From contig NZ_MIJE01000036.1 in assembly GCF_001730225.1 (NCBI RefSeq), positions 1 to 64,000 on the forward strand: a stretch of DNA of 64,000 bases. Reading direction: 5' to 3'. The notes under the pieces were generated by a model. It was given only the letters and a program-made list of their open reading frames with translations. It was not told the DNA's origin and ran no database searches. Each line of letters begins with the position of its first letter. Position 1 is the first letter of the stretch. Below are positions 47,976-56,957 of this stretch, in pieces. This stretch comes from Desulfuribacillus alkaliarsenatis (GTDB lineage: Bacteria > Bacillota > Bacilli > Desulfuribacillales > Desulfuribacillaceae). The position numbers and the translations under genes are program-made.

Positions 47976-50633
47976 TTGACTAAAAAATTGTTACTTATAG
48001 ATGGAAACAGTGTGGCCAATCGAGCCTTTTATGCTTTGCCAATGCTATCTAATAAACAGGGAGTCTATACTAATGCAGCCCTTGGATTCACTATGATGCT
48101 GTTAAAGCTACTTGAGGATGAACAGCCAGATTACATAGCTTGTATCTTTGATGCTGGTAAGAAAACTTTCCGTCATGATACCTATAAGGATTACAAAGGG
48201 AAGCGAGAAAAAACACCACATGAGTTATCTGGGCAGTTCCCGATTATAAAGTCGATTATAGACGCTTTCGATATCCCTACCTATGAGTTAGCTAATTATG
48301 AAGCTGATGATATCATGGGTACATTTGCACAACAAGCAAAAGCGGAGCAAGTAAAAACCGCCCTAGTATCTGGTGATAAGGATACGTTCCAATTAATCAA
48401 TGACCTAACAGTTGTCTATATGACGAAAAAAGGCATTAGCGATATGGAAGTAATTGATGCAGCAGCTTTAATGGAAAAATATAATTTAAAACCAACACAA
48501 ATGGTAGATTTGAAAGGCTTAATGGGTGACTCTTCAGACAACATCCCTGGAGTACCAGGTGTAGGGGAGAAGACGGCACTCAAGCTATTACATGAATACG
48601 ACTCCTTAGAAAATGTTTTAGAAAACATAGATAATATTAGCGGTAACAAGCTTAAGGAGCGACTAACAGACAATAAAGAGCAGGCAATCTTAAGCAAACA
48701 GCTTGCTACTATCAATACAAATGTACCCCTGTCGATAGATTGGGAAAAAGCTTCCTATGAAGGATATCAAAAGGAAAAGGTGCGACCTCTATTTGAAGAG
48801 CTTGAATTCAAGCAGCTTATCGACCGCCTTGGTTTAGATATAGACGGCGAGCGAGGAACAGATAATATAGCAGATAGACAAAAGATAGAATTTACGGAAA
48901 TCACTTCTGCGCAAGCGCTAGAAGCTTCACTCTCAGCAATAAATCAGTCATGCCCTGTTGCAATCTATATTGAGACTAGTGGCACGAACTACCATACCGA
49001 TGAAATCTTAGCTATTGCAATAGCTCAAAAAGATATTAATTTTGTTTGCGACAAGCAAATTCTAGATGATAAAAATCTTCTTAAACTAATAGAGCAAGCT
49101 ACTCTTTATGTCTATGATGCTAAAAGGACGTACTATTTAGGCAAACGACTAGGCATTTCTATGAGTAAAATAAAGACAGACATTATGTTGATGAATTACT
49201 TGATAGACCCTACAAATAGCGATAAAGAGCTTGCAGAAATTGCAAATGCATATGGAGTAAAGAGTGCCACAGAGGAAACGGTATATGGCAAAAATAGAAA
49301 GGATATTACGAAGATTTCTAAGGAACAGCTATTTTCTTATGTAGCTACGAAGGCCAATGCAGTTAACAGCCTAGTTGCTAATTTAGAAGCTAAATTAATG
49401 GAAAACTTCCTAGACTCGCTACTATATGATATCGAATTACCGCTTTCCCTTGTCCTTGCGGATATGGAGCGACAGGGTATCAATGTAGACTCTAATATCC
49501 TAGAAAATATCGGAGATGAGCTTACAGAAAAAATAACAACGATTACACAGGAGATTTACGAGCTTGCTGGCGAAGAGTTTAATATAAATTCTCCAAAGCA
49601 AATGGGTGTTATTCTGTTTGACAAGCTTGGTTTACCACCGATTAAGAAGACGAAAACTGGCTATTCTACGAGCGCCGATGTGTTAGAAAAGCTGGCAAAC
49701 CAGCACCCTATTGTTGATAATATCTTGCTTCATCGTCAGCTTGTAAAACTGCAATCAACCTATATAGAAGGCTTGCTTAAGGTGATTAACAAAGATACTA
49801 ATAAAATCCATACCTACTATAACCAAGCACTTACGGCTACAGGCCGACTTAGCAGCACAGAGCCAAATCTTCAGAATATCCCAATAAGACTAGAAGAGGG
49901 ACGCAAAATTCGTAAAGCCTTTATTCCAGCAAAGTCAGGGTGGAAGCTACTAGCAGCAGATTATTCTCAAATTGAGCTTCGTATCCTAGCTCATATTGCT
50001 CAGGATGAGAACTTGATAGAGGCATTCCAGCAAGGGATTGATATTCATACGAAAACAGCCAGTGATGTCTTTGGTGTGGCATTAGACGAGGTTACATCTT
50101 TAATGAGGCGGCAGGCAAAGGCTGTAAACTTCGGCATCGTTTATGGCATAAGTGATTACGGTTTATCGCAGAATTTAAATATTGCCCGTAAAGAAGCGAA
50201 GGAATTTATCGAATTATACTTCAAGCACTTCCAAGGCGTTCATGATTATATGACGAAAATAGTTAAAGTTGCTAAAAAACAAGGATACGTCCAGACTATT
50301 TTGCAAAGAAGACGTTACTTGCCAGAAATAAATAGCTCTAACTTTAACCTACGAAGCTTTGCAGAGAGAACAGCCATGAATACACCTATCCAAGGCACAG
50401 CAGCAGATATTATTAAGCTAGCTATGGTAAAGCTGGCTGAAGAAATCAAGCAACGCAAGCTAGACAGCCGCATGCTACTGCAGGTACATGATGAACTAAT
50501 ATTCGAAGTACCTGAGCATGAACTAGAGATCATGACAAAGCTCGTACCAGAAATCATGGAAAACTGCACGAAATTATCAGTGCCTTTGCAGGTAGACGTT
50601 AGCATTGGAGATAACTGGTATGATGCGAAGTAA
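47976..50633 (+). CDS. polA: DNA polymerase I
   Basis: 885 residues from TTG (GGAGGT upstream). The N-terminal 5-prime nuclease domain (about 1-290) has DGNSVANRAFYA, YEADDIMGTFA and PGVPGVGEKTA. The middle 3-prime exonuclease domain lacks the catalytic acids (IYIETSG in place of the usual Asp-x-Glu motif; DAKRT for the second site), so proofreading is probably absent as in Bacillus. The polymerase domain has DYSQIELRILAHI, RRQAKAVNFGIVYG and QVHDELIFE. Confidence 0.95.
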   Translation: MTKKLLLIDGNSVANRAFYALPMLSNKQGVYTNAALGFTMMLLKLLEDEQPDYIACIFDAGKKTFRHDTYKDYKGKREKTPHELSGQFPIIKSIIDAFDIPTYELANYEADDIMGTFAQQAKAEQVKTALVSGDKDTFQLINDLTVVYMTKKGISDMEVIDAAALMEKYNLKPTQMVDLKGLMGDSSDNIPGVPGVGEKTALKLLHEYDSLENVLENIDNISGNKLKERLTDNKEQAILSKQLATINTNVPLSIDWEKASYEGYQKEKVRPLFEELEFKQLIDRLGLDIDGERGTDNIADRQKIEFTEITSAQALEASLSAINQSCPVAIYIETSGTNYHTDEILAIAIAQKDINFVCDKQILDDKNLLKLIEQATLYVYDAKRTYYLGKRLGISMSKIKTDIMLMNYLIDPTNSDKELAEIANAYGVKSATEETVYGKNRKDITKISKEQLFSYVATKANAVNSLVANLEAKLMENFLDSLLYDIELPLSLVLADMERQGINVDSNILENIGDELTEKITTITQEIYELAGEEFNINSPKQMGVILFDKLGLPPIKKTKTGYSTSADVLEKLANQHPIVDNILLHRQLVKLQSTYIEGLLKVINKDTNKIHTYYNQALTATGRLSSTEPNLQNIPIRLEEGRKIRKAFIPAKSGWKLLAADYSQIELRILAHIAQDENLIEAFQQGIDIHTKTASDVFGVALDEVTSLMRRQAKAVNFGIVYGISDYGLSQNLNIARKEAKEFIELYFKHFQGVHDYMTKIVKVAKKQGYVQTILQRRRYLPEINSSNFNLRSFAERTAMNTPIQGTAADIIKLAMVKLAEEIKQRKLDSRMLLQVHDELIFEVPEHELEIMTKLVPEIMENCTKLSVPLQVDVSIGDNWYDAK

Positions 50634-50700
50634 TACAAGATAACTATTATAATATGTTAGAATATTAATCGACAACTATTAGATAGAGTGGGTGATAGTA

Positions 50701-51528
50701 ATGCCAGAGTTACCTGAGGTTGAAACGGTACGTCAAACATTAACGCAGCTCGTCTTAAACAAAACAATTAAAGAAGTTAAAGTATCTTTGCCAAGGATTG
50801 TACGCAGTCCCCTGCTAGAGGACTTTGAAAATATTTTGCCAGGCAAGTCTATAACTGCAATAGATCGCCGAGGGAAATTCCTATTATTTCGTTTAAGTGG
50901 CGGTTGGACTCTAATATCCCATTTGCGTATGGAAGGTAATTATGGGGTGTTTGCAAGTTCGGAGCCAGTGGTAAAGCATACCCATGTAATATTCGTCTTT
51001 GACGATGGTACAGAGCTGAGGTATCGTGACGTTAGACAATTTGGTACTATGGATTTAATGAAGACTGACGAAGTTGATAATAGACCTCCAATAAACAAAC
51101 TAGGACCTGAGCCATTTGCTGAGGATTGGACTTCAGATGTTTTTTATAAAAAACTAAAGAGCAAGAAAAAGAATATAAAAGCAGCTTTACTAGATCAAGA
51201 GGTTGTAGCAGGTGTTGGTAATATCTATGCAGATGAGATATTGTTCCGTTCAAAGGTAGCGCCAATGGTAGTAGCTGCAGATTTGTCTAAGCAGAAAGCA
51301 AAAAGTATCTATGAGAACACAAAACAGGTATTAGCTGAAGCGATAGAAGCTGGTGGCTCATCCGTTAAGTCCTATGTGAACGGACAGGGTAAAATGGGGA
51401 TGTTTCAGCAGCAGTTGTTCGTTTACCAAAAACATGGTCAACCATGTACCGTCTGTGGAAGGGAAATATTGAAAACAAGAGTAGCTGGCAGAGGTACTCA
51501 TTACTGCTCTAAATGTCAGAAATCGTAA
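50701..51528 (+). CDS. mutM: Formamidopyrimidine-DNA glycosylase
   Basis: 275 residues from ATG 50701, which places catalytic Pro2 and Glu3 (MPELPEVETV) at the N-terminus. The C-terminal zinc finger is CTVCGREI and THYCSKCQ. It excises oxidised purines such as 8-oxoG. It follows polA by 67 bp as in B. subtilis. Confidence 0.95.
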   Translation: MPELPEVETVRQTLTQLVLNKTIKEVKVSLPRIVRSPLLEDFENILPGKSITAIDRRGKFLLFRLSGGWTLISHLRMEGNYGVFASSEPVVKHTHVIFVFDDGTELRYRDVRQFGTMDLMKTDEVDNRPPINKLGPEPFAEDWTSDVFYKKLKSKKKNIKAALLDQEVVAGVGNIYADEILFRSKVAPMVVAADLSKQKAKSIYENTKQVLAEAIEAGGSSVKSYVNGQGKMGMFQQQLFVYQKHGQPCTVCGREILKTRVAGRGTHYCSKCQKS

Positions 51529-51594
51529 GCTTAATAAGCATAATAAATATAATAAGCATAACAAGTAGCTAACTTAAGAGTTATTACATGCACC

Positions 51595-51635
51595 AACTCC
51601 TTCATGTGCCCATATTCTAGGTATGAGGAGGAGTT
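51595..51635 (+). promoter_or_regulatory. Possible hairpin over the ytaF ribosome site
   Basis: AACTCCT (51595-51601) can pair with AGGAGTT (51629-51635), which overlaps the AGGAGGAG ribosome site of ytaF. The loop is 27 nt, so the pairing may be weak. It could damp translation until unfolded. Confidence 0.35.
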
Positions 51636-51638
51636 AGC

Positions 51639-52301
51639 ATGACGTGGATATCTATTTTTGTTTTAGCATTTGCGGTTAGCCTAGACAGTTTTGGCGTCGG
51701 ATTGACATATGGTCTTCGAAATATACGAATATCCATATTTCCTTTATTACTAATCTCATTGCTATCGGGATTGATGATTTTATTAGCTACACAGGTCGGT
51801 AGTGGTTTATTATATGTTATCCCAGAATCTTTAGCAGAAGCTTTAGGTGGCATAATTTTAATTGCAATTGGTATCTGGGCTATTTATAATCTGTTAACAC
51901 AAAAGGATAAGAAAAATTCAGAGTCTAAACCTGAAAAGCGTAAGCATACAGGGTCTGATAACATCATAACTATAGAAGTAAAGAGACTAGGTATCTTAAT
52001 CCAAATATTGAAGACGCCAAGTAAGGCTGATATAGATAAATCAGGAGAAATTAGTATAGCGGAGGCAGCTGTTTTGGGGTTGGCTTTATCACTTGACGCT
52101 TTTGGTGCTGGGATTGGAGCAGCATTAGTTGGATTTCCCCCATTACAAACTGCGGTACTAATTGCTATTTGTAGTTTTCTTTGTCTATATTTTGGTGTGT
52201 TGCTTGGAAGAACTTTTTCCAGTATCAAGCTATTTCAAAAGATTTCGTATTTACCAGGGACAATGCTGATTATTTTGGGATTGACTAAGATTTTTTACTA
52301 A
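51639..52301 (+). CDS. ytaF: Sporulation membrane protein YtaF-like (MntP family)
   Basis: 220 residues, about six membrane helices in two halves with a charged cytoplasmic loop (about 85-130). The two halves repeat the signature FAVSLDSFGVG and LALSLDAFGAGIG, the Asp-containing family motif of MntP-type cation exporters. YtaF in B. subtilis is sporulation-associated. Order polA-mutM-ytaF-coaE is conserved. Confidence 0.88.
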   Translation: MTWISIFVLAFAVSLDSFGVGLTYGLRNIRISIFPLLLISLLSGLMILLATQVGSGLLYVIPESLAEALGGIILIAIGIWAIYNLLTQKDKKNSESKPEKRKHTGSDNIITIEVKRLGILIQILKTPSKADIDKSGEISIAEAAVLGLALSLDAFGAGIGAALVGFPPLQTAVLIAICSFLCLYFGVLLGRTFSSIKLFQKISYLPGTMLIILGLTKIFY

Positions 52302-52340
52302 GTGCATCAGAATTTATAATATCAGTTGAGGTATAATGAT

Positions 52341-52934
52341 ATGAAAATTGGAATTACAGGTGGAATTGCCAGTGGCAAGAGCTTAGTTACAGAAGCTATA
52401 AAAAACTTAGGCTATCACGTAGTTGATGCTGATATAGTGGCAAGGGATGTTGTCAAACAGGGAACGGAGTGCTACAGGCAAATAGTTTCTGAGTTTGGTG
52501 AAGATATACTAGAAGTAACTGGAGAAATAAATCGTAAGAAGCTAGGGGGAATCATTTTTAGTGATTTAAAGGCACGTGAGCGTTTAAATCAAATTACACA
52601 CCCAGTTATACGTAGCTTGGTGTTAGCAGAAGCCGCCAAAATAGAAGAGGGTGAAGGAATCGTCTTTTTAGACATTCCTTTACTCTTTGAGACTGGCTAT
52701 GAACACGCTGTAGATAGAACGGTGTTAGTTTATATATCCCATTCAATTCAAGTAAAAAGATTAATACAGCGCGATGCTATTGACGAAAATTATGCGAAAG
52801 CAAAAATAAGCTCACAAATGTCTTTAGAGAGAAAAAAAGAGCTTGCAGATTATATAATTGATAACAATGGGACAACCTCTAGCACTATAGAACAAACTCA
52901 AAAGGTTGTAGAAGCAATATTAAAGGGAGAATAA
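52341..52934 (+). CDS. coaE: Dephospho-CoA kinase
   Basis: 197 residues from ATG 52341, which has GAGG 8 nt upstream. The P-loop TGGIASGKS is at residues 6-14. DADIVAR, NRKKLGGIIF and LDIPLLFETGY are family segments. It phosphorylates dephospho-CoA as the last step of CoA synthesis. It nearly touches the next gene (1 bp gap). Confidence 0.95.
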   Translation: MKIGITGGIASGKSLVTEAIKNLGYHVVDADIVARDVVKQGTECYRQIVSEFGEDILEVTGEINRKKLGGIIFSDLKARERLNQITHPVIRSLVLAEAAKIEEGEGIVFLDIPLLFETGYEHAVDRTVLVYISHSIQVKRLIQRDAIDENYAKAKISSQMSLERKKELADYIIDNNGTTSSTIEQTQKVVEAILKGE

Positions 52935-52935
52935 G

Positions 52936-53478
52936 ATGAATTTTATTAAACAAAAGCGTTGGTGGTTGCTCCTGCTAGCCATAGTCTTAATTGTGTTAAA
53001 TACTAACTTCTTTTGGAAGCTGGTATATCCTATCCCATATAAAGATATTATATGGGAGCAGGCAGAGTTGCTAGAGCAAGATCCAAGGCTTGTAGCTGCA
53101 GTTATCATGGTCGAAAGCAAATACAGAAAAGACAGTGTTTCAAAAAAAGGGGCATTAGGCTTGATGCAGGTAATGCCAAATACCGCTATGTGGGCAGCAG
53201 AAATTAATGGGATAGAATATACGTATATTGAGGAATTAGCTGAACCTCATACAAATATATATTTAGGCACGTGGTATTTGAAATTCCTAAATCATAAATA
53301 CGAAAACAAACTACCTCTAGTATTGGCTGGATACAACAGTGGTCCAACTAGGGTTGATGAATGGTTACAGTATGGGGTGTGGGATGGTGAAAGCATCGAA
53401 CAAATACCCTTTGGGGAGACTAGACATTATATACAAAGGGTGACTCACTTCTATGAAAGGTATAAAAAGATTTACTAA
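52936..53478 (+). CDS. Membrane-anchored lytic transglycosylase
   Basis: 180 residues. An N-terminal membrane helix (about 10-30) is followed by an SLT domain with the catalytic Glu in VIMVESKYRKDS, then GALGLMQVMPNTA and LAGYNSGPTRV. It cleaves peptidoglycan between MurNAc and GlcNAc, leaving an anhydro end. It is 1 bp after coaE, so translation may be coupled. Confidence 0.9.
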   Translation: MNFIKQKRWWLLLLAIVLIVLNTNFFWKLVYPIPYKDIIWEQAELLEQDPRLVAAVIMVESKYRKDSVSKKGALGLMQVMPNTAMWAAEINGIEYTYIEELAEPHTNIYLGTWYLKFLNHKYENKLPLVLAGYNSGPTRVDEWLQYGVWDGESIEQIPFGETRHYIQRVTHFYERYKKIY

Positions 53479-53588
53479 ATATATATGTTTCTGAGCAGGA
53501 TTTAAAATTATAAATGTCGAAATATATCAGGAAATAGTAAGTAGTAATTTGAGAAGCAAGTATAAATTATTATTGAAGGGAGTTAATT

Positions 53589-54596
53589 ATGAAACCGATA
53601 AGAATTGCAATTAACGGGTATGGTAGGATAGGGCGCTTAGTTCACAGAAGGGTAATAGGTGACGAGCAAATTGAGGTAGTAGCTATAAATGCTAGTTATG
53701 ATTCGTCAATCTTAGCACACATATTAAAATACGATACTATTCATGGTACATTTGATGCGGAGATTTCGGCTGATAATGACAACAATACAATAACAGTCAA
53801 TGGAAAAACAATCACTAAGCTAGCAGAAAGAAATCCAGAGCTGCTACCGTGGAAAGATTTAGACATAGATATTGTAGTTGAAGCTACTGGTAAGTTTACC
53901 TCTAAAGAGGGCGCTTCATTACATTTAAAGGCAGGCGCTAAGAAGGTTTGTATCACTGCTCCAGGCAAAAATGAAGATGTAACTATCGTGATGGGTGTAA
54001 ATGAACAAGAGTACGATAAAGAAAAACATCATATTGTATCTAATGCTTCATGCACTACTAATTGCTTAGCTCCAATAGCTAAAGTTTTACATGATAGCTT
54101 TGGTATAGAGCATGGTTTAATGACAACAGTACATGCATATACTAACGACCAGAAAAATTTAGATAACCCACACAAAGATTTACGTCGTGCTAGAGCATGT
54201 GCACAGTCAATCATCCCTACATCTACAGGAGCAGCCAGTGCAGTAGCTAAAGTTATCCCTGAACTTGCTGGCAAGCTAAATGGAATTTCATTACGTGTAC
54301 CTACACCTAATGTATCTGTAGTTGATTTAGTTGCGGAATTAAAAGTACCTGTAACTAAAGAACAAGTAAACGATGCACTTAAAAGTGCAGCTAATAATGA
54401 ATTAAAAGGTATTTTAGGTTATTCTGAAGAACCTCTAGTATCATCTGATTACGTTGGGAATAGCATGTCTAGTATTGTTGATAGTTTAACAACTATGCAA
54501 ATTGGTGACAAAACAATTAAAGTATTCGCATGGTACGACAATGAATGGGGCTATTCATGTCGTGTCGTAGACTTAATCAAATATATGGTCAAGTAA
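53589..54596 (+). CDS. gapB: GapB-type glyceraldehyde-3-phosphate dehydrogenase
   Basis: 335 residues. Catalytic Cys lies in SNASCTTNC. The coenzyme region VAINASYDSSILAHILKYD matches B. subtilis GapB, which lacks the Asp that binds NAD ribose in glycolytic GapA and prefers NADP. GapB works in gluconeogenesis, fitting growth on lactate or malate. It sits after coaE as in B. subtilis. Other gap genes are not visible here. Confidence 0.92.
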   Translation: MKPIRIAINGYGRIGRLVHRRVIGDEQIEVVAINASYDSSILAHILKYDTIHGTFDAEISADNDNNTITVNGKTITKLAERNPELLPWKDLDIDIVVEATGKFTSKEGASLHLKAGAKKVCITAPGKNEDVTIVMGVNEQEYDKEKHHIVSNASCTTNCLAPIAKVLHDSFGIEHGLMTTVHAYTNDQKNLDNPHKDLRRARACAQSIIPTSTGAASAVAKVIPELAGKLNGISLRVPTPNVSVVDLVAELKVPVTKEQVNDALKSAANNELKGILGYSEEPLVSSDYVGNSMSSIVDSLTTMQIGDKTIKVFAWYDNEWGYSCRVVDLIKYMVK

Positions 54597-54656
54597 GAAT
54601 ACGTGAACAATATCAACTGTTAAATGATTAACTGTTAGATATACTAAATATACTAA

Positions 54657-54680
54657 GGGGCACTAGCTAACTAGTGCCCC
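54657..54680. terminator. Hairpin between gapB and the SASP gene
   Basis: GGGGCACTAG pairs exactly with CTAGTGCCCC around CTAA. It lies between convergent genes. Only short T stretches follow on either strand, so its termination efficiency is uncertain. Confidence 0.6.
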
Positions 54681-54701
54681 AAATCTATATGAGCTTTCAT
54701 G

Positions 54702-54935
54702 TTACTGCATGTTACTTTGAGATCCCATAAGTTGTTGCTCTCCAAGTTGAACTAACTTACGAGTGATGTTACCACCAACAGCTCCACAATCACGAGAAGT
54801 CATCGTACCCCAGTAACCATTCTGAGGTGTTTGGATTCCAAGTTCAGAAGCTACTTCGTATTTGAATTGGTCTAAAGCTTGGTAAGCTTCAGGTACTACT
54901 AACCAGTTGCTTGGACGTTCTTGACCTACACCCAT
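54702..54935 (-). CDS. Alpha/beta-type small acid-soluble spore protein
   Basis: 77 residues. Contains ALDQFKYEVASELGI, with the germination protease site Glu-Val-Ala (usually Glu-Ile/Phe-Ala), and the second family motif GYWGTMTSRDCGAVGGNITRK-like. These proteins coat spore DNA and protect it from UV and heat, and are degraded on germination. AAGGAGG precedes the ATG. The sigma-G-type promoter at 54968-54996 fits forespore expression. Confidence 0.95.
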   Translation of the reverse strand: MGVGQERPSNWLVVPEAYQALDQFKYEVASELGIQTPQNGYWGTMTSRDCGAVGGNITRKLVQLGEQQLMGSQSNMQ

Positions 54936-54967
54936 TTGCTACACCTCCTTTCTCAATGGTGTACCCT

Positions 54968-54996
54968 TATTATGTGACATCAGTTTAGTGTGATAC
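54968..54996 (-). promoter_or_regulatory. Sigma-G/F-like promoter of the SASP gene
   Basis: On the minus strand GTATCA (54996-54991) and CATAATA (54974-54968) are separated by about 16-17 bp, close to forespore consensus elements (-10 CATnnTA). It lies about 35 nt upstream of the SASP start. Confidence 0.6.
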
Positions 54997-55050
54997 TGGG
55001 AATGTATTGGTGCTGGTGGAAACACATGTAATAACAATTAATAGAAAAAA

Positions 55051-55079
55051 CAAGACCAAAGCGTTCACTTAAGGTCTTG
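55051..55079. terminator. Bidirectional terminator of the Na/Pi cotransporter gene
   Basis: CAAGACC (55051-55057) pairs with GGTCTTG (55073-55079). In the minus direction it is followed by TTTTTT; in the plus direction by TTTTCATTTT. Confidence 0.7.
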
Positions 55080-55135
55080 TTTTCATTTTGCCTACACTTT
55101 TTGAAGAACAAGTTGTCATTTATTACTTAAAAATA

Positions 55136-56761
55136 CTAATATTCACCTAGAACAGACCTGGCGATGTTATAAGCGTGGTCTCCCATTCTTTCTAAATTAC
55201 TTAAGGTGTCTAAGAATACTATTCCTGCATTGCCACTACATATTCCTTTATTTAGGCGTTTTATGTGGCCCTTTCTAAAGGCGCGCTCGTATTTGTCGAT
55301 ACGTTCTTCGTTTTCCATGACTTTGCGAGCTAATTCTTTATCGTTCTTCTGTAATGCTTCCATGGCCATTTGAATTGACTCGTCAACAATCTCAACCATT
55401 TGCTTGAGATCTTTATATGCATCTGGAGAGAAGACAATCTTTTTATCAATTTTATATTCTCCAAGCTCTAGAATGTTTTCTGCATGGTCACCAATTCGTT
55501 CAATGTCATTAATCGTTTGAAATAGCTGGTTATGACGGCTTGAGTCTTTTTCAGATAAAGAGCTTTGTGACAATTGAACCATATATTCTGTTATACGCTT
55601 ATCAAGCTCATTTACTAAAGCTTCTTTTTGTTTAGCAATTGCGGCACGTTTATGATTGCCCTCGAAGAAGTATTCAGTAGCGTCATTAAATGCTTCGCGA
55701 GCTATATTACCCATGCGTGTAAGCTCGTTTACTACTTGTCCAAGTGCAATATTTGGTGTAGAAAGGAAATGTTGATTTAAATGCTTCGTGCCAAATTCAA
55801 TTTCGATATCATCTCCAGGTATCATCTTAGTTACTACAGCAGCTAATAAACCAGTTAGTGGCAAGAATATTAAAGCGTTAGTAATGTTGAAAATACCATG
55901 TGCATAGGCGATTTGTAACTTTATATCGGCGCCAGTGTATGATGCAAGCCATAATACTAAAGCAGCAACTGGAGTTAAGAATATTATAAAAATAACTGTA
56001 CCAAAAGCATTAAAGATAAAATGTGTCAAGGCAGCGCGTCTAGCACTAATAGATGCGCCGATAGCTGCAAGGGCTGCAGTAATTGTTGTACCGATGTTTT
56101 CGCCGAAAAGTATTGGTAGAGCTTGGTGGAAGGTTACTCCGCCTTGATAAGCAAGCTCCTGTAGCACACCAATAGTCGCTGTACTACTTTGCACTACCGC
56201 AGTAAACATCATTCCAACTAAAACTCCAAGAATTTTTACATCACCTAAAGTTGTCATTAACTCAGTAAAAACAGGCCAGTAACGAAGAGGTCTCATAGCA
56301 TCAGACATAAGGTTAAGTCCTAAGAATAACATTCCAGCACCAAATACGACTTGTCCGAAGTAATTAACTTTTTTACGTTTCGTAAAGAACAATAAAACCA
56401 TTCCAACACCAATCATTGGCATGGCATATTTACTGATTTTGAAACCGATTAAGAAGGCAGTTACTGTTGTACCAATATTAGCACCCATAATGACACCTAT
56501 CGCTTGCTTAAGTGTCATGAGTCCAGCATTTACAAAGCCAATGGCCATGACCGTAGTACCAGTACTACTTTGTATAATGCCAGTAACTAAAGCTCCTGCG
56601 ACCACTCCCATAAATGGGTTTGTTGTCATGCGTTCTAACATTCTACGCAATTTTTCTCCAGCAGTTTTTTGTAGTCCATCTGACATATAATGTAAACCGA
56701 ATAGGAAAACACCAAGGCCACCAAAAAAGCTGAAGATTAAACTTTGCCATTCTATCTCCAT
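55136..56761 (-). CDS. Na/Pi cotransporter family protein with PhoU-like C-terminus
   Basis: 541 residues. The N-terminal half has eight or so membrane helices in two inverted repeats with the signatures GIIQSSTGTTVMAIGF and AVVQSSTATIGVLQ, typical of the NptA/YjbB family. The C-terminal cytoplasmic part (about 345-541) has two PhoU-like helical units, with INDIERIGDHAENILEL and LSNLERMGDHAYNIARS. It probably moves phosphate with sodium in a regulated way. With pstSCAB-phoU it is the second phosphate system in the window. Confidence 0.9.
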   Translation of the reverse strand: MEIEWQSLIFSFFGGLGVFLFGLHYMSDGLQKTAGEKLRRMLERMTTNPFMGVVAGALVTGIIQSSTGTTVMAIGFVNAGLMTLKQAIGVIMGANIGTTVTAFLIGFKISKYAMPMIGVGMVLLFFTKRKKVNYFGQVVFGAGMLFLGLNLMSDAMRPLRYWPVFTELMTTLGDVKILGVLVGMMFTAVVQSSTATIGVLQELAYQGGVTFHQALPILFGENIGTTITAALAAIGASISARRAALTHFIFNAFGTVIFIIFLTPVAALVLWLASYTGADIKLQIAYAHGIFNITNALIFLPLTGLLAAVVTKMIPGDDIEIEFGTKHLNQHFLSTPNIALGQVVNELTRMGNIAREAFNDATEYFFEGNHKRAAIAKQKEALVNELDKRITEYMVQLSQSSLSEKDSSRHNQLFQTINDIERIGDHAENILELGEYKIDKKIVFSPDAYKDLKQMVEIVDESIQMAMEALQKNDKELARKVMENEERIDKYERAFRKGHIKRLNKGICSGNAGIVFLDTLSNLERMGDHAYNIARSVLGEY

Positions 56762-56855
56762 GTTTCTCCAATATCCCCTTTAAAGATAGTATTTTATTAA
56801 AAAAGCATGTAATTATCGATGTGGAAAAATGCAAATAATATGTAGAACCCCAATC

Positions 56856-56884
56856 ATTATAACGTACTATAATCATTAATGGAA
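56856..56884 (-). promoter_or_regulatory. Promoter of the Na/Pi cotransporter gene
   Basis: On the minus strand TTCCAT (56884-56879), a 17-bp spacer and TATAAT (56861-56856). No TTTACA-type Pho box is evident near it. Confidence 0.6.
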
Positions 56885-56932
56885 CAGAAAACGACAAACT
56901 GTTACAAAACATTTTATAATGTAAAATAAGAA

Positions 56933-56957
56933 AGCAGGCTATAATTACTAGCCTGCT
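56933..56957 (-). terminator. Terminator overlapping the HD-GYP stop codon
   Basis: AGCAGGCTA pairs exactly with TAGCCTGCT around a 7-nt loop; on the minus strand TTTCTTATTTTA follows. The stop codon lies in the stem and loop. Confidence 0.75.

Noticed and set aside
51539-51638. Manganese riboswitch (yybP-ykoY type) before ytaF
   Set aside because: The MntP-like gene invited the idea, but the ~110-nt gap lacks the conserved motifs; only a weak hairpin over the ribosome site was found.
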